Positions 1 through 8,232 of a stretch of 47,400 nucleotides of DNA are shown one piece after another. The notes under the pieces are model-generated. The model was not told where the DNA came from. It did not search any database and worked only from the letters and a program-made list of their open reading frames with translations. The DNA is taken from NCBI GenBank assembly GCA_903970625.1, contig CAJCJG010000084.1:1-47400 (forward strand). The letters are read 5' to 3'. The translations under genes and the position numbers were made by a program. The stretch is from Solirubrobacterales bacterium 70-9. Its GTDB lineage: Bacteria; Pseudomonadota; Alphaproteobacteria; Acetobacterales; Acetobacteraceae. How positions within the stretch are numbered: position 1 is the stretch's first letter; each line of letters opens with the position of its first letter.

Positions 1-560
1 GTCGCGGATGCCGATCGAGCGGATCCGGTCCGGATCATCGATGAGCCAGTTCCACGCCTCGGCGCAGGCTGCCAGGATTTCCTCGTAGCTGTCCCAGATA
101 CGGGCAGAGAGCTTATTTCCCCGTAGATATTGCCAGACGTTCTCCATCGGGTTCAGTTCCGGTGAATACGGCGGCAGCGTGACCAGCAAGATGTTGTCCG
201 GCACCGTCAACTCGCGCCCTGTGGCATGCCAACCGGCACCGTCGCATATCACCGCGGCCACCACCCCTGGCGCGACCTGTGAACTGATTTCTTCAAGGTG
301 CAGGTTCATGCCTTCAATGCTGACGGCCGGCAGGATGATCGCCGCGCCGACGGCGCGCTCTGGGCAGATGGCGCCGAACAGGTAAACCGAGTCCCGGCGG
401 GTGTCGCGCACCATAGGCGGACGTGAGCCAATCGGCGCCCAGACGTAGCTCAGCGAGCCTTGCTGGCCGACCCTGGCCTCGTCTTGGAACCAGACCTCCA
501 CAGCGGTTAACCCGGTGCGGCCGGCCAAGCACTCCTTCAGGCGGCTTGCGAAGTTTTTTT
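1..560 (-). CDS. IS630-family transposase, catalytic part (orfB frame, cut by window edge)
   Basis: This is the catalytic half of an IS630/Tc1-type DDE transposase, read on the minus strand in the -1 frame relative to the upstream half. I translated it without meeting a stop. The three acidic positions sit in FQDEA, ICDGAGWH and NPMENVW, and the last is preceded by the typical LPPYSPELNP motif. The reading continues to RIRSIGIRD at base 1, so only the last few residues are missing off the edge. There is no independent start codon with a ribosome site. It is joined to the HTH half through a run of seven A residues (minus strand) at 554-560. The element may be active, since both halves are intact as far as visible. 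The family call is secure; the exact IS name is unknown. Confidence 0.85.
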
Positions 561-1049
561 GAACGCCTCCTGCGCTGCGGCATCCTTCTTCGGATGATAC
601 GGGCGCGGCTGTAGTCGCGTGAAGCGCCACTTGCGCAGCCATTTGACCATGGTGCGTTTGGCAACGGTGACGGCGAAGCGGCGCTCGACTTCGCCGCACA
701 GGTCAACGCAGCGCCAGCGGATGACATTGTGGATCGCGGGGTCCGGGCCGTCGAGTACCCATTGGCGCACTTCGCTCATCTGCGCCTCGGTCAGCTTGCC
801 TTCCGCACCAGGGGCTTTGCGCGAGATCAGGCCGTCCACGCCTTGCTGATTGTAGCGATGCACCCAGTCCCGCAGCGTCTGCCGGTCCATGCCGGTCTGG
901 CGTGCTGCGTCAGCACGCGAGGTGCCGTCCAGGATCATGGCGATCGCCAGCAGCCGTCGCGCCTGGTCGGCGTCGTCGCTCTGTGCTGCCAGGCCGCGCA
1001 GCTCTGCAGCAGTGTAGTCCGTGCGGGTGATCGCGACCGCCTTGCCCAT
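537..1049 (-). CDS. IS630-family transposase, N-terminal HTH part (orfA)
   Basis: This is the DNA-binding half of the IS630-type transposase, 170 codons if read to its own stop. Residues about 25-75 form the helix-turn-helix (SRADAARQTGMDRQTLRDWV), followed by a second winged-helix/HTH_32-like region with RFAVTVAKRTMVKWLRKW near residues 125-145. It ends a few codons after the A7 run, with EAFKK followed by TSQAA and a stop. A -1 slip there enters the catalytic frame (NFASRLKECLAG). IS630-type elements in this class commonly encode the transposase in two overlapping frames. The start is ATG at 1049. Confidence 0.85.
   Translation of the reverse strand: MGKAVAITRTDYTAAELRGLAAQSDDADQARRLLAIAMILDGTSRADAARQTGMDRQTLRDWVHRYNQQGVDGLISRKAPGAEGKLTEAQMSEVRQWVLDGPDPAIHNVIRWRCVDLCGEVERRFAVTVAKRTMVKWLRKWRFTRLQPRPYHPKKDAAAQEAFKKTSQAA
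553..560 (-). other. Candidate -1 programmed frameshift site in the IS630-type transposase
   Basis: On the minus strand the codons run TTC AAA AAA ACT. The A AAA AAA C stretch lets the ribosome slip back one base and read AAC TTC GCA, which joins the HTH half to an uninterrupted DDE half. Two otherwise intact half-proteins in overlapping frames argue for programmed slippage rather than decay. Confidence 0.6.
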
Positions 1050-1161
1050 GCGCTCCTCCCTGGCGGCGAATCGCCGCGTCGGGAGTAGCGAATCAGGATT
1101 TCGCAGCCGAGGGAATCGGCCAATGAGTCAGGCTCAGGGACCTCTGGTATAAGGCGGCCGT
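1050..1161. other. Upstream end of the IS630-type element; no gene
   Basis: This stretch lies between the transposase start and the solo IS3 end. It should contain the 5' terminal repeat of the IS630-type element, but the partner repeat is off the window, so I cannot place the boundary. No ORF with support is seen. Confidence 0.35.
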
Positions 1162-1226
1162 GTCTTGGGCATCGTGAACCCTCCGATTGAAAGCCGGAAC
1201 GGCTCCACCAAACCGGGTCAACTTCA
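1162..1226 (-). mobile_element. Solo left end of the IS3-family element (65 bp)
   Basis: Read on the minus strand, these bases match the first about 65 bp of the complete IS3 element at 12867-12931 with only about three mismatches. The match covers the terminal repeat beginning TGAAGTTGACCCGG, the leader, and the first codons of its orfA. Nothing else of the element is present, so this is a truncated copy. It is in inverted orientation relative to the complete copy 11.6 kb away. Confidence 0.8.
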
Positions 1227-1348
1227 ACTTCAACTTCAGCTACGACGAGATCGTCGCAGCCTGCAAAGCGGCTTGGCACTTCCTCATCGAAGACCCAGCC
1301 CGCATCCGCTCCATCGGCCACCGAGATTGGGCATGTGTCAAAGTCTAG
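1227..1348 (+). pseudogene. C-terminal remnant of an IS630-family transposase
   Basis: The plus strand encodes a tail with FSYDEIVAACKAAW and ARIRSIGHRDWA, ending at a TAG. It matches the C-terminal end of IS630-type transposases and closely parallels the tail of the element at base 1 (EEILAACAEAWNWLIDD, RIRSIGIRD). The rest of the gene is missing; the solo IS3 end directly abuts it, suggesting an IS inserted into an IS followed by deletion. Confidence 0.75.
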
Positions 1349-1359
1349 GCGAGTTGGTA

Positions 1360-2445
1360 TTAGAGCGCTGCACCGGAACCATCGAACAAATGGATTTGGC
1401 CGGCGCCGAGCGAGGCCGCCAGCACCTCCCCGGGCGTGACCGGCGGGCGGCCGGGGACCATGAGCACCACAGCGGCGCCACCGGGTCCGGTCGCGTAGAG
1501 TTGCGTGGCACCGCCGAGGTTCTCAGCGAAATCGACGGTCAGCGTCAGCAACGGGTCGGCGCCGCCAAGCGTCAGATGCTCCGGCCGCAAGCCTACCGTG
1601 ACGGCGCTGCCGACCGGAGCCGGCCGGTTTGTCGTCGGCCTGACATGGATTTCGCCGCCCGCGAATGCCGGGTGCCCGACACGCAGGCCATTGCTATCCT
1701 GGCCGGTGATCGTGGCCGCCAAGAAGTTCATCTTCGGCGAGCCGATGAAGCCCGCGACAAAAATGCTGGACGGCGTATCGTACAATTCGGTCGGTGTGCC
1801 GATCTGTTCGACGCGGCCGGCGCGCAGCACGACGATGCGATCCGCGAGCGTCATCGCCTCGATCTGATCGTGCGTGACATACACCATCGTCGCACCGAGT
1901 TCGCGATGCAGCTTGGCGATTTCCACTCGCATCTGCGTGCGCAATTCGGCATCGAGGTTGGAGAGCGGCTCGTCGAACAGGAACAGCTTTGGGTTACGGA
2001 CGATGGCGCGGCCGATGGCCACCCGCTGGCGCTGGCCGCCAGAGAGCTGGCGCGGCTTGCGGTCGAGCAGGGTCTCGATTTGCAAGATGCGCGCGGCGTC
2101 GGCGATGCGCGTCTCGATCTGGTCTTTCGGTGTCTTCGCCATTTTCAGGCCGAACGCGATGTTTTCCCGCACCGACATATGCGGATAGAGCGCGTAGCTC
2201 TGGAACACCATCGAGACGTTGCGGTCGGCGGGGGCCACGCCCGTGACGACGCGGCCGTCGATGGAGACGTCGCCGGCGCTGATTTCCTCCAGCCCCGCGA
2301 TCATGCGCAGCAGCGTCGATTTGCCGCAGCCGGAGGGGCCGACGAAAACGACGAATTCGCCCTTGTCGGCCGACAGGCTGACGCCATCGACGACGGTCAG
2401 CCCGCCGAAGTGCTTCGAGACATGATCCAGTTGCAGAAAAGACAT
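1360..2445 (-). CDS. Carbohydrate ABC transporter ATP-binding protein (UgpC/MalK type)
   Basis: This is the cytoplasmic ATPase that powers the sugar importer of this operon, 361 residues and full length for the family. The nucleotide-binding domain shows Walker [10 protein letters not shown] (about residues 38-46), Q-loop [14 protein letters not shown], signature LSGGQRQR, Walker [13 protein letters not shown] and H-loop [16 protein letters not shown]. Residues from about 240 form the TOBE/MalK-like regulatory domain, with VGLRPEHL. The ATG overlaps the stop of the kinase gene as TAATG, so translation is probably coupled. It is the last gene of the operon. Its stop lies only 11 bp from the IS630 remnant, so the IS patch marks the downstream border. 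The exact sugar is unknown. Confidence 0.93.
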   Translation of the reverse strand: MSFLQLDHVSKHFGGLTVVDGVSLSADKGEFVVFVGPSGCGKSTLLRMIAGLEEISAGDVSIDGRVVTGVAPADRNVSMVFQSYALYPHMSVRENIAFGLKMAKTPKDQIETRIADAARILQIETLLDRKPRQLSGGQRQRVAIGRAIVRNPKLFLFDEPLSNLDAELRTQMRVEIAKLHRELGATMVYVTHDQIEAMTLADRIVVLRAGRVEQIGTPTELYDTPSSIFVAGFIGSPKMNFLAATITGQDSNGLRVGHPAFAGGEIHVRPTTNRPAPVGSAVTVGLRPEHLTLGGADPLLTLTVDFAENLGGATQLYATGPGGAAVVLMVPGRPPVTPGEVLAASLGAGQIHLFDGSGAAL

Positions 2446-4031
2446 TATCGGTCGGCTCCGTGGACGGGGATGCTGCGTGCGTGCGCCTCGATCGCGTTGC
2501 GAACGTCGAACAGCTTCAGGTAGATCGCGAACGACGCATCGTGCGCCGCGCGCCACGCGGGATCGGCGTGGAAGATTTGCTGCGCGGGCGACATCGCGTC
2601 CAGCGCCGCGAACAGATCCGGATACAGTCCGGCGGCGACGGCGGCGACCATCGCAGTGCCGAGCAGCACGGGTTCGGGCGTGTCGGCGATCAGGAGGTCG
2701 GTGCCGAGGGCGTCGCGATACAGGCGCACCAGCAGGGTGTTTTTCAGGTGGCCGCCGGACAGCGCGCAACGGTCGATCGCGTAGCCGTGGCGGTTCAGAT
2801 GCTCGACGATATGGCGCGATTGCAGCACGAGCGCGCGGGCGGTCGCGTAATAGGCTTCCAGCATCGCGCGGCGCGTGGTCTCTTCGCCGATGCCGGTCAG
2901 CAGCGCGCGGGTGCGCCCGTCGCCGAGAGGGGCGCGGTTGCCCAGCCAGTCCGGGACGATGTGGCGTCGCGCGGCGAAGGCAGGGCCTTCGGCATCCAGC
3001 AGCGCGAGCACGTCGGCGGCGGCCTGCGCATGTTCGTCTGCGCCGGCTTTGTGCGGGCCGGCGGGATGATGCAGCAACACCGCATCGAGCGCGGCACCGG
3101 AAAGGCTCTGCCCCGCCTCGTGCATCCAGAATCCGGAAAACACCGCGTCCTTGAACGGTCCCCAGACGCCGCCGACCTGCCGCTCGTCGTGCGCCCAGCT
3201 CATGTAGCAGGTGGAGGTCCCGCCTATCAGCGCGATCAGCCGGTTCATGTCCGGGAGAAAGCCGCGCCCAAGCACGCCGAGCGCGCCGGCCTCCGCGTCG
3301 ATCAGGCCGATTGCGACCGGCACGCCCTCCGCCACGCCGAGATGCGCGGCGGCGGCGGCGCAAACCGTGCCATGCCGCTCGCCGACGCGGCCCGGGGTGG
3401 CGGAAAGCTGGCCGAGGCCGACCAGATCGGGCAGGCCGAGGCGCGCCAGCAATTCGTGCCGCCACGGCGTTTCGTCGGCCGGCAGATAAGGAAACTTGCA
3501 GGCAAGGCCGCAGACGGAGTGGCGATCGGTGCCGGTGGCACGGAAGGCGAGTTCGTCGCACACATCGCGCACCGCGATCAGCCGCGCCCAGGCATGTGGG
3601 CGATGCCGCTTGAGCCAGAGCAGTTTCGGCAGATGCATTTCCGGCGACAGCGTGCCGCCGACGTAATCGAGGTAGCGGTCGCCGGATCGGCCGACTTCCT
3701 CCGCCTCGCTCTCGCCGCGATGATCCATCCAGCCGAAAACGTCGGCCGCGCCATCGAGCGGCGGTTCGCCGCGCGCGGAGAGTGCAAGCGAGGAGGTTGC
3801 ATCGAACGCGATGCCGCCGATCTCGCCTGCCGGCGCTTGCGCGCGCGCGTCGCGTACGGCACGGCAAACCGCCGCCCAGATGTCGTCCATCCGATAGACG
3901 GCGTGATGCTCCAGCGGCCTGTGCAGCGTGAAGGACGCGGATGCGGCGGCGACCAGCGCGCCGCCCGCATCGAACACGCCGGCGCGCGCGGCGAGCGTGC
4001 CGACATCGATGGCAAGCAGGTAAGGGGTCAC
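2445..4031 (-). CDS. FGGY-family carbohydrate (pentulose-type) kinase
   Basis: This is a 528-residue sugar kinase predicted to phosphorylate a ketose or polyol made or imported by the operon. The N-terminal phosphate-binding motif is [14 protein letters not shown] (residues 6-19). The catalytic Asp motif is [11 protein letters not shown] near residue 280, and the C-terminal FGGY adenosine-binding region is [16 protein letters not shown] near residue 430. The pattern fits the FGGY pentulose kinase branch (ribulokinase/ribitol-kinase relatives) better than glycerol kinase. The start is GTG, overlapping the regulator's TGA as GTGA; the first residues [10 protein letters not shown] match where family members begin. 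The neighbouring epimerase, dehydrogenase and transporter support a catabolic role. The substrate is not determinable from sequence alone. Confidence 0.9.
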   Translation of the reverse strand: MTPYLLAIDVGTLAARAGVFDAGGALVAAASASFTLHRPLEHHAVYRMDDIWAAVCRAVRDARAQAPAGEIGGIAFDATSSLALSARGEPPLDGAADVFGWMDHRGESEAEEVGRSGDRYLDYVGGTLSPEMHLPKLLWLKRHRPHAWARLIAVRDVCDELAFRATGTDRHSVCGLACKFPYLPADETPWRHELLARLGLPDLVGLGQLSATPGRVGERHGTVCAAAAAHLGVAEGVPVAIGLIDAEAGALGVLGRGFLPDMNRLIALIGGTSTCYMSWAHDERQVGGVWGPFKDAVFSGFWMHEAGQSLSGAALDAVLLHHPAGPHKAGADEHAQAAADVLALLDAEGPAFAARRHIVPDWLGNRAPLGDGRTRALLTGIGEETTRRAMLEAYYATARALVLQSRHIVEHLNRHGYAIDRCALSGGHLKNTLLVRLYRDALGTDLLIADTPEPVLLGTAMVAAVAAGLYPDLFAALDAMSPAQQIFHADPAWRAAHDASFAIYLKLFDVRNAIEAHARSIPVHGADR

Positions 4032-4978
4032 AGCAATCCCTCGCCGGTGGCTTCGTCGGTGACGAGCCGGCGAACATAGCCCGCGCGCACGATCGCACGC
4101 ACCACCGGCAGCTTCTCGCTGCCGCCGGAGGCCAGGATGGAGATCGGATAAGCCTTCAACTCGGCCGGCGACACCGCCATCACGCGCCCGTTCAGGGGAT
4201 GGGCGACCGGACGGCCATCGGCGTCCAGAAACGTGCCGAGCAGATCGCCGACTGCGCCCGCCCGCCGCAGGTCGGGGATGCATTCGCTGACGATGTGGGT
4301 GGACGCCAGCAGCGAACGCGGCGTCAGGTCGCCGCATGCCACCAACGCGATCTGCCCTTCCCGCGCACGGCGCATGACTTCGGCGAGGCCGTAATGCGTC
4401 AGCAGCGTCGAGCGGCTTTCGGTGGACGGGCAGTAGATTGGCGCGGCCACGTAGTAGCACTCGGCGCTCAGCATACGGGCGAACTCGGTCGCGACCTCGA
4501 ACGTGTTGATGCCGGAGCCGCGCGTCAGGCCACCCATCAAGGCCGTTACCCAGCTTGCCTGGAAGCGGCGCGGCGTAAGCCGGTGCGCCGCCGCCCGAAG
4601 CGTTCGCCCCCAGCCGACGGCGAGCCCGATGCCGTCCTTCAGCAGCGGATCGAGCAGGCGCCCCGCTGCCTCGCCGATCGCCTGCTGCTGCGCGTCCGGG
4701 TCCGGCACGGTCGGTACAATCGCGACGTCGTCCAGGCCCAGCCGCGTTTTCAGCCGCTCCTCCAGCGCCACGCAACTGGCGAGCGGCAGGCGCACGTCGA
4801 TCCGCACGGTGCCATCCGTCCGTGCCTGGCCGACGAGGCGATTGACGCGCAGCCGGGTCAGGCCGAGCCGGTCGCCGATCTCCTGCTGCGTCATGCCGCC
4901 GATGTAGTAGTACCACGCGGCGCGCGCCTGCAACTGCGCTTCCGCGTCGCCGGGCAAGGGCGGGGGAGGGTCTTCCAA
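4028..4978 (-). CDS. SorC/DeoR-family sugar-responsive transcriptional regulator
   Basis: This is a 316-residue regulator with an N-terminal HTH ([20 protein letters not shown], about residues 24-43) and a C-terminal SorC sugar-binding domain. That domain contains [38 protein letters not shown] and [19 protein letters not shown]. Family members bind a phosphorylated sugar and usually repress, sometimes activate, their own catabolic operon. The length equals that of the erythritol regulator EryD as I recall it, and it likewise sits with an FGGY kinase and a TIM-barrel sugar-phosphate isomerase. It lies inside the operon, 9 bp after the epimerase gene, so it is likely autoregulated from the promoter upstream of the dehydrogenase gene. 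Confidence 0.9.
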   Translation of the reverse strand: MEDPPPPLPGDAEAQLQARAAWYYYIGGMTQQEIGDRLGLTRLRVNRLVGQARTDGTVRIDVRLPLASCVALEERLKTRLGLDDVAIVPTVPDPDAQQQAIGEAAGRLLDPLLKDGIGLAVGWGRTLRAAAHRLTPRRFQASWVTALMGGLTRGSGINTFEVATEFARMLSAECYYVAAPIYCPSTESRSTLLTHYGLAEVMRRAREGQIALVACGDLTPRSLLASTHIVSECIPDLRRAGAVGDLLGTFLDADGRPVAHPLNGRVMAVSPAELKAYPISILASGGSEKLPVVRAIVRAGYVRRLVTDEATGEGLL

Positions 4979-4987
4979 GCTCCGCGC

Positions 4988-5887
4988 TCAGGCAAACGCA
5001 GGCCGCAGGATCGCGACGGAGCGTCGTACCGCGTCCAGCACGGAGGCATCGTCGCTTTCGAACGGGTAGAACACTTCGAGGAAGACCGGCCGATCCCCCA
5101 GCCCGGCCGCGCGTTGCGCAGCGGCAGCCGCCGCCGGATCGACCGCGCCCGCTTCGGTAAAATCCCAGTGCCGGTCGTATTGAAAGTCGGTCTCCTGGAT
5201 GTGAACGAGGCCCACGGCGGGGCCAAGGCCGGCGAACCACGGCTCCATTCGGCCACGATAGGGGCCGTAAAGCGGCGCGAACGTGCCGTGGCCCCAATCG
5301 AGGCAGAATTTCCACGGCACGGCGGAGGCGGCGACGTCGGCGGCCATACGGCTTGCCTGCGCCACGGTCCACGGAAATTCCCGGCGCAGCTGGGTGGGTT
5401 CGACGTAGAGTTCGCACAGCCCCTCGGCCCCCGCAACATCGCCGAGGCGGAGCATGCGGGCGATCAGATCGCGGTAGTCGGCGTCGCCGATCTCGTCCGC
5501 CTCCACGCCGTCCACGCGCGCCGGAACCGCGCCGAGCGGGCCGCCGACGCGGGCGATGCCGGCCAGACGGGCAAAGCGGTAGGCACGAGCCAGCCACGCC
5601 TCCGCCACGTCGCGCACGCGCGGATCGGGGTGCAGCAATTGGCTGTAGGTGTAATGAGCAAGTCCGATGAACGCGCTGTGGATCGTCACGCCATGCTGCG
5701 TGGCGGTGGTGCGGATGTTGTCCGCGAGTTCGGCGAGGAGATCGTCCGGCCATGCCGGGTCGACGAGATCGTACGAAAACTGCACGAGACCGAGCCCGAG
5801 TTGCTCGCGCACCAGCGGCACCCACAGATCGGGCGTGACCCACCGCTTGACGCAGAACGACAGCTTGACGCCGAGCGGGATCGTCAT
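4988..5887 (-). CDS. TIM-barrel sugar-phosphate isomerase/epimerase (AP-endonuclease-2 family)
   Basis: This 299-residue protein has the xylose-isomerase-like TIM barrel. Candidate metal ligands are in CELYVEPTQL (E), FCLDWGHGTF (D and H), VGLVHIQETDF (H) and VFLEVFYPFES (E), the E/D/H/E arrangement expected for a divalent-metal epimerase. The N-terminus (PLGVKLSFCVKRW) resembles a subgroup of epimerases found with sugar kinases. ATG at 5887 lies just after the permease stop at 5890-5892 (minus strand). Likely role: interconverting a ketose or ketose-phosphate epimer made by the dehydrogenase or kinase. EryC, the tetrulose-4-phosphate epimerase of erythritol catabolism, is a TIM-barrel enzyme in an analogous gene set, but I cannot claim orthology. 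Confidence 0.85.
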   Translation of the reverse strand: MTIPLGVKLSFCVKRWVTPDLWVPLVREQLGLGLVQFSYDLVDPAWPDDLLAELADNIRTTATQHGVTIHSAFIGLAHYTYSQLLHPDPRVRDVAEAWLARAYRFARLAGIARVGGPLGAVPARVDGVEADEIGDADYRDLIARMLRLGDVAGAEGLCELYVEPTQLRREFPWTVAQASRMAADVAASAVPWKFCLDWGHGTFAPLYGPYRGRMEPWFAGLGPAVGLVHIQETDFQYDRHWDFTEAGAVDPAAAAAAQRAAGLGDRPVFLEVFYPFESDDASVLDAVRRSVAILRPAFA

Positions 5888-5889
5888 GG

Positions 5890-6714
5890 CTATTTCGTCG
5901 CACCCATCGTCAGCCCCCGCACCATGTGGCGCGAGACGATCAACGCGAAGATCGTGACGGGCAGGACGATCACGGTGCCTGTCGCCATGATCTTGCCCCA
6001 GGGCAATTCGTAGCCCGACATGAAGTTGGTCGCGACCACCGGCGCGGTTTTCAGGGCCTGACTGGTGATGAGCACGAGGGAGTACAGCAACTCGTTCCAC
6101 GAAAAGATGAACGCGAAAATTGCCGAAACGGCAACCCCCGGCAGCCCGAGCGGCAGATAGATGCGCCAGAAAATGTTGAACTGGTCGGCACCCTCCAGCC
6201 GCGCCGATTGCTCGATGTCGGGCGGGATCGAGCGGAACTGGTCCGTGCAAATCCAGATCACGATCGGAAGGTTGAAGGTGAGGTCGATCAGGATCAGCAC
6301 CAGCCGCGTGTTCAGCAAACCCACTTGTCGCGCCAGCAGATAGACCGGCAAGGCGAGTACGATCGGGCTGATGAAGCGGTTGGAGATGAACCAGAACCAC
6401 AGATCCGCCTTGCCGCGAAACTCGAAGCGGGCGAGCGCATAGGCGGCCGGTGTGCCGATCAGCACCGCGAGCGCCGTCGTGCAGCTTGCCACCAGCAACG
6501 AATTCAAGACCGCGACCATGACATGGCTGTCGGCGAAAATGTCTGCGTAATTTGCGAGCGTCGGGGTGAACAGCCAGACGGGCGGCGACGCGAGCAAATC
6601 GGTCTGTTGCTTCAGGCTCGACGCCACCATCCAGTAGAACGGGAACAGCGCCACGACGACGACGAGCAGAAGCCCGCACGCATGCACAACGCGACCGGGG
6701 CCGACATGCCGCAT
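5890..6714 (-). CDS. Sugar ABC transporter permease (MalG type)
   Basis: This is an inner-membrane permease of the CUT1 type, 274 residues with six predicted hydrophobic segments, the first at about residues 11-30 (VVHACGLLLVVVVALFPFYW). The cytoplasmic EAA loop that docks on the ATPase is EQSARLEGADQFNIFWRIYL, followed by PLGLPG, near residues 188-212. The ATG overlaps the stop of the upstream permease as TGATG. Together with that permease it forms the membrane channel for the sugar-binding protein encoded at 8233-9591. Confidence 0.92.
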   Translation of the reverse strand: MRHVGPGRVVHACGLLLVVVVALFPFYWMVASSLKQQTDLLASPPVWLFTPTLANYADIFADSHVMVAVLNSLLVASCTTALAVLIGTPAAYALARFEFRGKADLWFWFISNRFISPIVLALPVYLLARQVGLLNTRLVLILIDLTFNLPIVIWICTDQFRSIPPDIEQSARLEGADQFNIFWRIYLPLGLPGVAVSAIFAFIFSWNELLYSLVLITSQALKTAPVVATNFMSGYELPWGKIMATGTVIVLPVTIFALIVSRHMVRGLTMGATK

Positions 6715-7625
6715 CACTGCACCTCCCGGTAGAACAGCCGAATGTAAAGCCGGCTGAGTGCCACCGTCAAAATCAGCATCAGGATCGCCTGCGCGGAGCC
6801 GAGGCCGAGATCGAACACCTTGAAGCCGACACGCTGCACATAGACGGACACAAGATCGGTGGCCGAACCGGGGCCGCCGCGCGTCATCACAAACACCGTG
6901 TCGAACAGTTTCAACACGTCCGCCGACCGCAGGATCAGCACCGCCGTCAGCCCCGGCAGCATGTAGGGCAGTTGGATGTAACGCAGGAGCGGCCAATGGC
7001 GTTTCGTTTCCAGCCGCGCCGCTTCCTCCACCTCCACCGGCACCATCGAGAGGCCGGCGAGGAAGATCAGCGACACGAACGGCGTCCATTGCCACACGTC
7101 CATCGTCACGATCGCGATGAACGCGCCGGACGGGCTGCCAAGCCAGTCCCATGCATCGATGCCGAACCAGCCTAGGAACTGGTTTGCAACACCGAACTCC
7201 CGATTGAAGATCAGCCGGCCAATTAGGCCGACGACCGCATACGTCGTCGCCAACGGCACCACCAGCGCGACCCGCGCCAGCGCCCGCATGAACGCCAGGC
7301 CCGGGCGATGCAGCATCAGCGCAATCGCGAGGCCGAGTACGATCTGCAACGGCATGACCGTCAGATAAAATTTCAGTGTCAGCAGCAGCGATTGCCAGAA
7401 CGTGTCGTCGGTCAGCGCATTGACGTAGTTGTCGAAACCAACGAACGGAAACCCGCCCAGCATGTCCTGGCGCCGGGTAATGTTATAACTTCTGAACGAT
7501 GTGACGACGGCGAAGATGGTCGGATAGATGCCGATCGCCAGCAGTGCGACCACCGCAGGTGCCAGGAACCACAGCGGCGTGAAGCGGCCATAGCCCGGAT
7601 TGTGGCGCGTGACCGGGTGGCTCAT
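6714..7625 (-). CDS. Sugar ABC transporter permease (MalF type)
   Basis: This is the second CUT1 permease, 303 residues, with a first membrane helix at about residues 19-40 (LWFLAPAVVALLAIGIYPTI) and five more following. The EAA loop reads EEAARLETKRHWPLLRYIQL and then PYMLPG. The usual Gly of the EAA-x3-G motif is Thr here, though the loop is otherwise conserved. The ATG at 7625 overlaps the SIS gene stop as ATGA. It pairs with the MalG-type permease. Confidence 0.92.
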   Translation of the reverse strand: MSHPVTRHNPGYGRFTPLWFLAPAVVALLAIGIYPTIFAVVTSFRSYNITRRQDMLGGFPFVGFDNYVNALTDDTFWQSLLLTLKFYLTVMPLQIVLGLAIALMLHRPGLAFMRALARVALVVPLATTYAVVGLIGRLIFNREFGVANQFLGWFGIDAWDWLGSPSGAFIAIVTMDVWQWTPFVSLIFLAGLSMVPVEVEEAARLETKRHWPLLRYIQLPYMLPGLTAVLILRSADVLKLFDTVFVMTRGGPGSATDLVSVYVQRVGFKVFDLGLGSAQAILMLILTVALSRLYIRLFYREVQ

Positions 7626-8173
7626 TCGAGGTTGGTGTGGTTCGCGCGCATCGCCTCCGGCGCCACGCCGAGCTGCTCGCGCAATTTTAGAATCATGATC
7701 TCGAACAGGATGTATTGCGCGCCCTCGTACAGCGAGCCCATCGGCAGCACCGATGGCGCGGGGCCGCTGTCGTCGGCCATCGTCTGCGCCGGCACCGGCA
7801 ACACCGTGTCGGCAAGCTGGGCCGCCGAGCCGGCCGGTTGCCCCGTCACCACCAGCGTGCGGGCGCCATCGCGCCGTGCCACGCCGAGCAGCGCATCGAC
7901 GGTCGAAAATCCGCCCGGTCCCGCCGAGACGATCAGCAGATCGCCCGTGCCCAGATGCGGTGTCGTCATGTCGCCGACCATCGCGACCCGCAGGCCGAGA
8001 TGGAACAGCCGCATCGCAAATCCTTTGATCTGCAAACCCTCGCGGCCGACTCCGTACAATGCGATACGGCCGGCGGCGGCGATCTCGGCCACGGCCCGAT
8101 CGACCGCGCCATCGTCGATCCGGTCGAACACGCGGCCGAGATCGTCGAGTGCGGCGCGATACAACGACGTCAT
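7622..8173 (-). CDS. SIS-domain sugar-phosphate isomerase (6-phospho-3-hexuloisomerase-like)
   Basis: This is a 183-residue single SIS-domain protein of the same size as 6-phospho-3-hexuloisomerase (PHI/HxlB). The fold is seen in RIALYGVGREGLQIKGFAMR, GDMTTPHLGTGDLLIVSAGP, TLVVTGQPAGSAAQLADTVL and PMGSLYEGAQYILFEIM, ending with RANHTNLE as in PHI proteins. The Gly-Ser-Gly-Glu phosphate loop usual in PHI is AGPGG here, so substrate or activity may differ. I chose ATG at 8173 because GGGAG lies six bases upstream; a longer in-frame start at 8230 has no such site. Within the operon it probably isomerises a phosphorylated ketose, possibly toward fructose 6-phosphate. Confidence 0.8.
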   Translation of the reverse strand: MTSLYRAALDDLGRVFDRIDDGAVDRAVAEIAAAGRIALYGVGREGLQIKGFAMRLFHLGLRVAMVGDMTTPHLGTGDLLIVSAGPGGFSTVDALLGVARRDGARTLVVTGQPAGSAAQLADTVLPVPAQTMADDSGPAPSVLPMGSLYEGAQYILFEIMILKLREQLGVAPEAMRANHTNLE

Positions 8174-8232
8174 GCTATCTCCCGTCGATAGGCGCTCCCC
8201 GGCCGCGAGCGGGCCGGGGAGCCGTTGCACGT

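Noticed and set aside
2460-4079. Long plus-strand open frame opposite the FGGY kinase
   Set aside because: It is antisense to a clear kinase gene with conserved motifs; long antisense frames are expected in GC-rich DNA and this one has no recognisable domain.
3941-6013. 690-codon plus-strand frame opposite the regulator, epimerase and kinase start
   Set aside because: Its composition is Arg/Gly/Ala-rich and low in hydrophobic core, and it lies opposite three well-supported genes.
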